Origin: Termitidicoccus mucosus
Lineage (GTDB): Bacteria; Verrucomicrobiota; Verrucomicrobiia; Opitutales; Opitutaceae
Direction of reading: 5' to 3'
Length of the DNA: 64,000 nucleotides
NCBI RefSeq assembly: GCF_038725785.1
Contig: NZ_CP109796.1
Span: 7,378,501-7,442,500, forward strand
Shown: positions 50,578 to 60,700 of the stretch, piece by piece
Layout of the letters: the number at the start of each line of letters is the position of its first letter
Position numbering within the stretch: the stretch's first letter is position 1
Position numbers and translations under genes: made by a program
The notes under the pieces: model-generated
Databases searched by the model: none
The model's input: only the letters and a program-made list of their open reading frames with translations
Told to the model about the DNA's origin: nothing

Positions 50578-53289
50578 TTACTCGCTGCGCAAATCGACCC
50601 TGGCACCGGCCAGACCGTCGCTTTCCGCAGTGAGCGTGATCGCTCCCGGGGAACCGGGACGGCTTCGGATGATGACGAGAGCGAGGGCGTTGTAGGCGCG
50701 GCGCGCGGTGGAGCGGAATGCGGTGTGATCGGTGGCGTCGCCGTTGTCCGTCGCGATGATTTCGGCCGGGCCGGTTACATGAAACCGGATGAGATTACGT
50801 GCGCGCGGGACCGGACGACCGTCCCTGTCGGCGATCGTCACTGTGATGAAAGACAAATCCTGTCCGTCCGCGCGAAGGGCGGCGCGATCCGCGCCGAGCG
50901 TGAGTTTCGCGGCGGGACCGGTCGTGGTGCGCGCGGCCTCGGCCCACGGGCGTCCATTTTTCCAGGTGAGAACCTTCAATTCGCCGGGCTCGTAAACGAT
51001 CTCGTCCCATCGGAAACGATATTCGAGCGGCGAGCGTTTTTTGCGTCCGAGGGATTTTCCGTTGAGAAAAAGCTCCGCCTCGTCGGCGCTGGTGTAAACG
51101 TGCACGGGGGTGATTTCGCCGATGCGTTCAGGCCAGTTCCAATGCGGCAGGATGTGCGCCATCGGCAGATCGGGCCGCCAGCGGGCCTGGTAATGGTAGA
51201 AACGGTCTTTCGGAAAACCGGCGAGATCGATGATGCCGAAATAGGAGCTGCGCGCGAGAGTGCGGACGCGTCCGAGTTCGGCCAGTTCCTTTTCGGCGCG
51301 GGCGCGCTCGACGGGATCGGAAAAGTTCAGGAGATTGGTCGCGTCGTCGTTGTAGGGCGTGGGCTCTCCGAGGTAGTCGAAACCCGTCCAGACGAACTCG
51401 CCGAGCACGGCAGGATTTTCATCTTGGGCGCGCCATTCGTCATCGGGTGTCGTGGCCCATCGGGGGGCGTAAAGATCGTAGGAACTGACCTGGTTGTCGG
51501 CGCGGCCGTCGTTTTTGTTTTCGCCGACCGGGAAAAAATACTCGCCGCGCGAGCTGATGGTCGATGCCGTCTCGGCGCCGAGCAGCGGGATGTGCGGGTG
51601 CGCGGCCCGGAAGCGCGCATATTCGTGCGGCTTGTAGTTATAGCCGACGATGTCCATCACAGCGTGGAACCCGCTGTAGCCCGAGCGCACGCCGTTGAAC
51701 CCGCAGGCAATGGGACGCGTGCGGTCCTCCTCGCGCACGATGGCGGCGAGGCGGGCGGCGAGTTTCCAGCCGTCGGAGCGACCCTGCTCGCGAATTTCGT
51801 TGCCGATGCTCCACTGAATGACGCACGGGTGGTTGCGGTCGCGGCGGACGAGGGCGCGAAGGTCCTTCTCGTGCCAGTCATCGAAAAAGCGGCTGTAGTC
51901 GTCGCGTTTCTTGCCCATCGCCCAGCAGTCAAACGCCTCGTCCATGACCAGGAAACCCATGAGATCGCAGAGTTCGAGCAATTCGGGCGCGGGCGGATTG
52001 TGGCTGGTGCGGATGGCGTTGCAGCCCATCTCGCGCAGGATTTCGAGCTGGCGCTCCATCGCGCGGAGATTGATCGCTGCGCCGAGCGCGCCGAGATCGT
52101 GGTGCAGGCATACGCCCCGAATGGGCACGCGTTCGCCGTTCAACAGAAATCCGCGGTCTGCAGTCGTATCTGTTTTTCGGATACCGAACGGCGTCGTCAC
52201 GCGATCGACGAGCGCGCCGCTCGCGATGACCAGCGTCTCGGCGACATAGCGGTGGCGAGCAGCGAGGCTCCAGAGGCGCGGGGCGGCGAGGGTGACGGTG
52301 TGCGAATAGTTCGCCTGGCGCGCGGCGTCCACCTTCACCCGGGCGGGTTCGCCGAGGGCAACGGGCGCGCCGGCGGGACGGCCTTGCGCGTCCGCCTCGA
52401 AGACGCGCAGGGCCAGCTCGACGTTCGCGCCCGTTGCGGTCGTGTTGTCCAGCGTGACGGCGATATCGACGGTGGCGGCCTCGCGCGTGACGACCGGCGT
52501 GGTGACAAAGACGCCCCATTGCGCGACGTGCACGGGATTGGTTTTCACCAGCCAGACGTTGCGGTAGAGACCGCCGCCGGGATACCAGCGCGAGGATTCG
52601 CGGGCGTTGTCGAGACGGATGGCAAGGGTGTTTATCTCGCCGGGTCGCAGGTGAGGCGTGAGATCGACGCGCCATGAGGTGTAGCCGTATGGCCAGCCGC
52701 CGATGAGCCGGCCGTTGAGCCAGACGAGGGCGTTGGACATCGCCCCGTCGATATCGAGATAGACGCGGCGTCCGGCATCGCTGGCGGGCGAGTCAAAGTG
52801 CTTGCGATACCACGCGGTGCCGAACCACGGGAGCTTTCCGGTCTCGCCGGGCAAATCTTGCCGGAAATCACCCTCCACGCCCCAGTCGTGCGGAAGGTCC
52901 AGCGCTCGCCATTTCGTGTCGTCGAAGTCCGGCTGCGCCCAGGTTGTGCCATTCGTATAATTGGCGTCGGGAGTCGGTGTCCCCGCGGGTGCGCGTCGCG
53001 TCGCGTCGGCCAGCAGGTGGTCGCCGGTCGGCAGCACCCAGTCGCGCACGCGTTCGTAGTCCAGCGCGCCGCCGATGTGCGCCGGGTCGCCCTGCCGGAA
53101 AAGCCACCCGTCGTTGAACGCGATGCGCTCGCGCACGGACTGGGTGGAATCGGCATTCGAAATCGTGAGGGCGGCGGCATCAGCCGCGCCCAGCGCGGGC
53201 GCGGACAGCAGGCAGAGGAGCGCCGTGGATTTTTTGATGTGGCGAGGCAGGCCGGGTTCGGCGCTCTCGGAAGACGGAGTCTGGCTCAT
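50578..53289 (-). CDS. Secreted glycoside hydrolase family 2 enzyme (beta-galactosidase-like)
   Basis: 903 residues from the ATG at 53289, with a signal peptide (TALLCLLSAPALGAADA). The jelly-roll domain begins near FNDGWLFRQGD and has WRALDLPHDWGVEGDF; the barrel has the acid/base Glu498 in WSIGNEI and the likely nucleophile Glu573 in LLGAETAST. A C-terminal DUF4982-like part follows (ADEAELFLNGKSLGRKKRS), then a Big-like domain (LTLGADRAALRADGQDLSFITVTI). It probably removes beta-linked sugars from a glycan outside the cytoplasm. Starts at 53313 and 53346 are also in frame, but the latter lies in the 45-bp operator. Confidence 0.92.
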   Translation of the reverse strand: MSQTPSSESAEPGLPRHIKKSTALLCLLSAPALGAADAAALTISNADSTQSVRERIAFNDGWLFRQGDPAHIGGALDYERVRDWVLPTGDHLLADATRRAPAGTPTPDANYTNGTTWAQPDFDDTKWRALDLPHDWGVEGDFRQDLPGETGKLPWFGTAWYRKHFDSPASDAGRRVYLDIDGAMSNALVWLNGRLIGGWPYGYTSWRVDLTPHLRPGEINTLAIRLDNARESSRWYPGGGLYRNVWLVKTNPVHVAQWGVFVTTPVVTREAATVDIAVTLDNTTATGANVELALRVFEADAQGRPAGAPVALGEPARVKVDAARQANYSHTVTLAAPRLWSLAARHRYVAETLVIASGALVDRVTTPFGIRKTDTTADRGFLLNGERVPIRGVCLHHDLGALGAAINLRAMERQLEILREMGCNAIRTSHNPPAPELLELCDLMGFLVMDEAFDCWAMGKKRDDYSRFFDDWHEKDLRALVRRDRNHPCVIQWSIGNEIREQGRSDGWKLAARLAAIVREEDRTRPIACGFNGVRSGYSGFHAVMDIVGYNYKPHEYARFRAAHPHIPLLGAETASTISSRGEYFFPVGENKNDGRADNQVSSYDLYAPRWATTPDDEWRAQDENPAVLGEFVWTGFDYLGEPTPYNDDATNLLNFSDPVERARAEKELAELGRVRTLARSSYFGIIDLAGFPKDRFYHYQARWRPDLPMAHILPHWNWPERIGEITPVHVYTSADEAELFLNGKSLGRKKRSPLEYRFRWDEIVYEPGELKVLTWKNGRPWAEAARTTTGPAAKLTLGADRAALRADGQDLSFITVTIADRDGRPVPRARNLIRFHVTGPAEIIATDNGDATDHTAFRSTARRAYNALALVIIRSRPGSPGAITLTAESDGLAGARVDLRSE

Positions 53290-53330
53290 GGGGTGGATGG
53301 AAATTCGCAGCATGGTAAAAGCTCCGGCCC

Positions 53331-53375
53331 GAAACGTCTTTACCATAAAAGGTAATTATATTGTTGTTTTGGCCA
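53331..53375 (-). promoter_or_regulatory. 45-bp operator-like sequence, copy 1
   Basis: Read on the minus strand it matches 54618-54662 at 38 of 45 positions; it begins TGGCCAAAAC and ends GGTAAAGACGTTTC. It lies between the divergent GH2 and XylR-type genes and touches the regulator start codon, so it could control both. Confidence 0.75.
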
Positions 53376-54556
53376 TGAGAAAGAATGCGCGCCAGAGCCC
53401 GTTCCACATGCACCTGCTCAATCTCGAGACCGGGTGGGAATATTCGCGCAACATCATCCTCGGCGCGCGGCATTACGCGTTTACCACGGGGCGCATCAAG
53501 CTCAGCAACAGTCCGCTCAAGCGCGGCACGGACCTCGCGGCCATGGTGCGCGAGCAGCATATCGACGGCATGATCGCGCTGGTGCGCGAAAAGGCGGTCG
53601 AGCGAAAGCTGCTCAGGCTGCCGGTGCCGTGCGTCAACATCTCCAACGTCATGCCGTCGACACGGCTGCCGCTGGTCACGCAGGACGACGAGGCGGTGGG
53701 GCGGCTGGCGGCGGAGCACCTGCTCGCATGCGGCTGCACCACATTCGCATGCTGGGGGCAGCGCAACGCGCGTTTCTCACAGGAACGCATCAAGGGCTTC
53801 CGCCACACGCTGCACGGGCGGATGCCGTGGGCGAAGTGCGTCGTGGGCGAGGGCCCGGCCCTCCTGGCGGAGGAAGGCGCGCCGCTCATCGCACGCATGC
53901 GCGCCTGGCTGGGAAAACTGCCCCGCCAGCTTGGGATTTTCGGCGTGCTCGATCCGTTTGCCCTGCACCTCATCCGCGCCGCCCAGGAGATCGGGCGCAA
54001 TGTGCCGGAAGACATCGCGATCATCGGCGCGGGCGACGACGAATTCTGGGTGGATTTCGAAAACGTGCCGCTTTCGAGCGTGAAGCTGCCGTCGCGCCAG
54101 ATCGGATTTGAGGCGGCGGCGCTGTTGCACAAATGGATGGACGGGCGGAAAGTGGCGGCCCTGCCAGGCGAGTTGCACCTGCCGGTGACAGCGGTGTCCG
54201 CGCGCCGCTCGACGGACGTGCTGTTCGTCGAGGACGAGGCGGTGGCGCGCGCGGTGGCATTCATCCGCGAGCACGCATCGGAGAATGTTTACGTGGAGGA
54301 TGTGGTGCGCGCGTCGGGCATTTCGCGCAGCGGCCTGAAAGTGCGCTTCAAGCAGGCACTCGGCCGCTCGATCCTCAGCGAAATCCAGCGCGTGCGCATC
54401 GCGCGCGTGCAGTATTTTTTGCGGACCACGGACATGAAGCTGACCGCGATTGCCGAGGCCTGCGATTTCCCGAGTTCGCCGCGCCTGAACGTGCTTTTCC
54501 GGCAGGCCACCGGCCAGACGCCGGGCGAATATCGCGCCATGTTCCGGCACGAGTGA
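53375..54556 (+). CDS. XylR-type transcriptional regulator (sugar-binding plus AraC domain)
   Basis: 393 residues from the ATG at 53375. The N-terminal part resembles a LacI/periplasmic-binding sensor (GMIALVREK, VPCVNISNV, VTQDDEAVGRLAAEHLLACG, IAIIGAGDDEFWVDFENVPLSSV). The C-terminal AraC domain has VEDVVRASGISRSGLKVRFKQALG and LTAIAEACDFPSSPRLNVLFRQATGQTPGEYR. This plan is that of E. coli XylR. It stands between the GH2 gene and the autotransporter gene, and its likely operator is duplicated in front of both. Confidence 0.9.
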   Translation: MRKNARQSPFHMHLLNLETGWEYSRNIILGARHYAFTTGRIKLSNSPLKRGTDLAAMVREQHIDGMIALVREKAVERKLLRLPVPCVNISNVMPSTRLPLVTQDDEAVGRLAAEHLLACGCTTFACWGQRNARFSQERIKGFRHTLHGRMPWAKCVVGEGPALLAEEGAPLIARMRAWLGKLPRQLGIFGVLDPFALHLIRAAQEIGRNVPEDIAIIGAGDDEFWVDFENVPLSSVKLPSRQIGFEAAALLHKWMDGRKVAALPGELHLPVTAVSARRSTDVLFVEDEAVARAVAFIREHASENVYVEDVVRASGISRSGLKVRFKQALGRSILSEIQRVRIARVQYFLRTTDMKLTAIAEACDFPSSPRLNVLFRQATGQTPGEYRAMFRHE

Positions 54557-54617
54557 CGGGATACGGGGCGGACCCCGGGCAAAACCATGCGGACGGGATT
54601 CATGATGCTCATGATGT

Positions 54618-54662
54618 TGGCCAAAACGACAAAATTATTGCCGTTTTCGGTAAAGACGTTTC
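54618..54662 (+). promoter_or_regulatory. 45-bp operator-like sequence, copy 2
   Basis: Matches 53331-53375 (other strand) at 38 of 45 positions. It begins TGGCCAAAACGACAAAA and lies 79 bp before the autotransporter start, with the same orientation relative to that gene as copy 1 has to the GH2 gene. Confidence 0.75.
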
Positions 54663-54741
54663 CGCCGTCTTCTGACATGATCGGGACATCCTCGGTATTT
54701 TCCCCTTCCCCGCAAATCATCCCATCGTCCCCGGTTGCCTT

Positions 54742-57700
54742 ATGAAAACACCCTTGTCGCTTTTTCGTTTTTCGCTGTGCGTTGGCGTGGCCGCCTGTCA
54801 TGCGCTCATGGGGGCCGTTTATGAATGGACACCGGATGGCACCCAGGAAGGCGCGGCATCGGGCGGCGATGGAGTGTGGAGCAGCACCGGCGTAAACTGG
54901 TGGAGTTCCAGCGCGATGAACGCATCCGCATTCGGTACCAGCGCCAACCCGCTCGGCGGCGCGGGCAGTGACACCTTTAACTTCATGGGCGGCGGCACGC
55001 TGACCAAGAGTGACACAAGCTATTTTGGAGACGGGAACTACAATCAGACCCTCTTTTTCGCCGCCGACAGTCGCTATACGATCCTAGGCCAGACTGGTTC
55101 CACCGGCCTGCTCGACGGGCAGCATTCGCGTCTGCTTTTCAACCTCGCTCCTTCCGCACTGCTCACCTTGGGAGGCGACGGAAACTGGATCGGGGTCGCA
55201 TCTTCCTATGATAACGGCGGCGCGGCCACCGCCAACGCGGGCCTTACGATCGGCGGCGGCGGCGCAATGGTGCTCAAAGCCGGCGCGTGGCTGCGCAACA
55301 ATAGTGACAACACCCGTCTGGTGATCAAAAACGGTTCGAAAATAGCGTTTGGCGCGGGATCGCTTTACGCAGGAGTGGGCAAGGATCTCGGCTCCATCGG
55401 CGGCGCGTTTTCGGGCCTTTCCCGCATAGCCATCGACGGCGGCACGCTGGAGGTCGATGGCGGAGTTGTGCACGTCGGTTACTCGGAACTCGCCAACGAG
55501 TGGCGGCGCGGTTTCGGCATCGTGATCGGCATGCTCACGGCGGCCTCGGACCCGAACGACTCGGTGTTCACGCTCACGAGCGGCACCGTGGTCGCGCTGG
55601 GCGATGCCCGGGGGAATGATGCCAATTACGCAGGCCTCCTTTTCGCGGGCAATAACGCCACTTACAAAGGCGGCATCGCCAACCTCAACGGCGGGACGCT
55701 CGTCACCACCAACATCAGGACGCGGAACGATGTCCGGGCCGAATTGAACCTCGACGGTGTCACCATCGTCGTGTCCACCGCCGCCGCCGGCGCGACGGTT
55801 GTCCCCACGCAAGCGCAGCTGCGAACGAGGCTGGATAATTTCATCACCGGCTTCAACACCGCCGCCACCAACCGCATCAACCTCGGTTCGGGCGGCGTGA
55901 CATTCGACACCTCGCAAATCGACACCGTGGCGCTCGGCGGCGACTATGCGACGAGCGTCCTTTCCGTGATGGGCGGCGCGGGCGGGATCACCAAAACGGG
56001 TGCCAACACGCTCGCGTTGCGCGCGGTCAACACCTACACGGGCGCCACCGTGGTCGAAGGCGGCGTCCTCCGGCTGCAAACCGCGGGCGCGATCAATGCC
56101 AGCAGCGCCGTCACTGTGGGCGCGAGCGGCACGATTAATACTTGGGGACTCAACCAAACCCTGCAAAATCTCGACGGAGCGGGCCTGATCGTGATGGGAG
56201 CCGGCAGCCTCGCCGTGGCAAGCACTGCTGACACCGCGTTTTCCGGTGCCATCACCAGCAATGTCACCACCGCCGGTGCGATCACCAAAAGCGGCGGCGC
56301 GACCTTCACGCTGGCCGCGCCCAGCAACAGTTATTATGGGGCGACCATCATCAATGCCGGCACGCTGCGTGCCGGCGCGACCGATGTGCTGGCCGGCAGC
56401 AGCACGCTGTCCATCGCGAACGGGGCCGTATTCGACGCGGATGGGCACGACCAGTCTTTCAAGAACCTGACCGGCTCGGGCTCGCTCACGCTCGGCGCGG
56501 CCACGCTCACGGTGAGCAACAGCACCGCCGACAACGTTTACAGCGGTATCATCTCCGGGGCGGGTGGCCTCGCCAAAACCGGCGACGGCGTTTTGGCCCT
56601 GGACGGCGTCGGCACCTATACGGGAACGACGACGGTCAATGGAGGGCTTCTGCGGCTCCAGGCAGCCGGTGCGATTGATGCCAGCGGCGCGGTCAACCTC
56701 GGCGCGAGCGGCACGATTCAGCTTTGGGGCCAGCCGCACACATTACAAAACCTCGGTGGATCCGGTCTGATCGTCATGACCTCGGGAGAGTTGACCGTCG
56801 CGAGCAGCATGGACACCACGTTCGGCGGTGCGATTACCAGCTATTCTACCACAGGAGGGCTGTTCACCAAGACTGGCAGCGCGACCTTCACGCTGGCCTC
56901 GGCGGCGGAGCACTGGGGCGCAACCACGGTGGCCGAGGGCACATTGCGCGCGGAGACGGAAAACATCCTCGCCAACAGCCGCGTGCTCGCCATCGGCGCC
57001 GGCGCGGTCTTTGACGCCAACAACCATAATCAAACGATCAAGGGACTCATCGGCTCGGGCACGCTGTTGCTGGGCACCGGCACGCTCACGCTCAATGACA
57101 TCGCGGACAGCGCCTTCGATGGCGAAATCTCCGGCGCGGGCGGTCTCGTGAAAAACGGCACCGGCACCCTCGCGCTCGGCACTGCCAGCGCGAGCTTCAC
57201 CGGCCTCGCCACAGTCAACGCCGGAACGCTTCTGCTCTCCAGCGGGCTCACCCATTCCGGGCTCACGCTGAAGACCAACACCACCCTCGGCGCTGTGGGT
57301 GCAATCGCGGCGCTCACAGCGGAAAACAATTCCGTCATCCGAATCGGTGATCAAAGCGGTGTGACCGAACAGACCCTGACCGTGAACGGCGCGGCGAGCC
57401 TCACAGGTGTGACACTCACCTACGATCTTTTCGCCGGCAACGCCAGCGACCGGCTCGACGTCGCCGGCGCGCTCACCAACGGCGGCGGCAATACCATCGA
57501 CCTGACCACCTACGAGATCGGCGCATTCAACCTCGGCAACGGACTGGCCGCGTTGGGCGCCGATGTGACCACCACCATCCTCATCGAGGGAGCAATGATT
57601 GTTCCCGGCGGACGCCAGCAGGCATCCTTCGACACCACCGAAACCGGCTATCTCAAGCTCGTCACCGAATCGGGCGAGAGCGCGTTGCGCACCTGGACCG

Positions 57701-60700
57701 GCGCGAACGGCGCCGAGATCAACTCCTCCGCGGAAAACTGGAACGAAGACGACCGGCGCTTCGCGCGCGGCGACACCCTTGTATTTGACGGCAGCACCGA
57801 CGCTCCCAACGCGGCGAACCGTGTCATCACGGTTCAGGCTGCCGGCGTGACGGTTTCCGGCATGGAAGTCAGCGGCACCGCCGACTATGTGTTCGACGGC
57901 GGCCGCATCGTTGCCGACAAAACCAGCGCCGTAGGCACTGTTCTCGCCGCCCCGACTGGAAAACTCATCAAAACCGGAGCGGGCACGCTCACGCTCGACA
58001 ACGGTGCCAACGACTTCAGAGACGGCGTCGATTTCGGCGGCGGCATCCTCGCCCTCGGAGCCGACACCACGCTCGGTGGCGGCCCGCTTCTCGTCACAGG
58101 CACGGACACCACGCTTCGCACCGCGGGCACACTGGGTTTCCGGCTGGAAAACTCAGCCGGCATCGCCCCGGACGCCACGCTCGTCCTTGATGTGCTCGAC
58201 GCTTCTGCGACCGCCACGCTCGCAGGCAGCATCAACGGCTCCGGCGTTCTCTCCAAAACCGGCGCGGGCGTGCTTGCGCTCACCGGCTCCAACGCCCATG
58301 CCGGCGGCACCCGGCTCGCCGCCGGCACCCTCGCCTTCGCGCACGACCACGCCCTTGGCGCCGGCGCGCTCGTCCTCGAAGCCGACGCGGCCACCGTGCG
58401 TTTCGACGCCGATGCGCTCTCCGTGGGCAACGCCATCGCGATAGGCGCGCACGCGGTCACGTTCGACACCGGCACCCATGCCGCCACGCTTTCCGGCACG
58501 CTTAGCGGGGATGCCGCCGGCGTGTTCACGAAAACCGGCGGCGGCACGCTTACCCTTTCCGGTTCAAGCACCGCCTTCCACTCCGCGCTCACCATCGCCG
58601 AGGGCATGCTTGCCTTCACCTCCGCCGACAGCATCGGCACTTCCGCGACCGCCGCCGCGACCATCGCCGCCGGTGCCACGTTCGCCATCAACCAAGCCGC
58701 AGCCGGCGACATGATTTTCGCCCGCCGGCTCGACGGCAGCGGCACGCTGGACATCACGCTCTCCTCCGGCACCGGCAGGATCGGCTTCGCGCAAACCGCC
58801 GCTGGCGGAGCCTGGTCCGGCAACATCGCGCTGGATCGCGGCACCCTCGCCGTCGATGAAAACGCCTATGCGCTGCTCGGCGCAAGTTCGTCCGGCACGC
58901 TCGCAATCCACTCCGGCGGTCTGGCCGATGTCACCGCCACCGGCACGCTCAACGCCCTCGCTCTCGACGGCGGTTCCGTGCGCGTCACGCTCGGCGCGGA
59001 CCATGCCACGCCGCTCGCCGTCGCGCATCTCACCGTCACAGCCGGCAGCACCATCGCGGCCAACCTTGACGGTCCCGACATCCCGAACCCAATTGTCAAT
59101 CCTCCCGCCTCGCCCGACTCCGCCAACCTCTTCGACTTGGGCCTCTCCACCGGCATAAAACTCATCGACGCGGAAAACGTCACCGGCATCGGCGAAGTCC
59201 TGGCCGTGACGCGGCTCGACGGCACCACGATCGCCTCGCCCCTGTTCGTCGATGTCACGCAAAACGGGGCCAAGGCTGCCACCGCCACCTACAATTACAA
59301 CGCCACCGCGCAGGCCGACGGCGTGCATCTCAGCTACGGCATCACCGCGCTCGACATCCTTTCCGGCCAATCGCTCATCCTCGATAATGCCGGTGCCGAC
59401 ACATCCACGCTCACCGCCGGTCTCGGCGGCGCAGGGGGCATTGATGTGCGTGCGTCGGGCACGATCACACTGTCCGGCAGCATCGGTTTCACCGGCGCGA
59501 CCACGGTTTCGCGCGGCGCGTTGAAGCTCATCCATGCCGATGCGCTCGCAAACAGCGCGTCCGTCACGCTGGCGGAAAACACCACGCTCGATGCCGGTGG
59601 CCAGAACCAGACTTTGCGCAATCTCTCCGGCGCGGCCGGCAGCGCCATCGATCTTGGCGCGGCCGGCTCGCTCACGCTCGATAGCGATGAGGGCGTTGAC
59701 ACGGTTTTCGCGGGCGGCATCAACGCCACCGCAGCCGCCACGCTCACCAAAACCGGCTCCGGCGCGCTCACGCTCGGCGGCTCCAGCACCCACGGCGACA
59801 CCGTCATCTCCGGCGGCACGCTTCGCGCCTCGCGTCTCGATGCGCTCGGCTCCGGCGAGGTGACTATCGCCGCCGGGACCACGCTCGAATTCAACGGCGC
59901 CAGCGGCAATCTCGACCGGGCCATCAATACCGGTGGCTCGCGCCGCGGCACACTCGCGTTTGTGGACAGCGCCATCAACCTTGACCGCGCCTACGCCAAC
60001 ATCGCAGCCTTCGCCATCTCCGGCCGCTCGTATGTGCGGGTCAACGCCGCCGGGGCGTTCGGCGGCGGCTCCGGCAGCGTCAGCGTCCGCGACGGCGGCG
60101 CGCTCGAGATCGGCGCCGTCTCCGTCGCGGTGGCCGGCCTGACAATGGACGGCGGCGCGCTGTTGTTTTCCTCCGCCTCTTCCGCGCTTACTTCCGCCTC
60201 GGGCACCGTTTCATTTGCGAACCATGCCAGCGTCGGCCTGGCCGACGGCTCGATCGCGTCCGGTCGTTACACCTTTGTATCCGCCCGCTCACTACTCAGC
60301 GACAACGCCAGCAATATCCCCGATTATGCGCCCTACCAGCACGGCAAGCGTGTCGTCGTCTCGCGCGCCGGGCAGTCGCTCGTGTTCGACGTCATGGACA
60401 CTGCCGCCCATCCCGCCAAGGATGCCGCGATGGTCTTCGACACCGTGCTCGCCTCGCTCGGCACCATTTATGGCCGCATGAGCGAGTCGCTGGCCGATCC
60501 GCTCATCTCCCGGCAGTCCGGCGACCCTGCATGCGGATTCTGGACGCGCGGCTTTGGTTCCAGCGCCGACTACGAGCAGACTGCCGCGCAGCCCGGCTTT
60601 AAGGATTGGAGTTACGGCATGGCGGTCGGCTGCGACCGGGTTTTCGGCGAGCGCCTGCTGCTCGGTCTTTGGGGCGGTTTTGCCACCAGTGCTCTCGACA

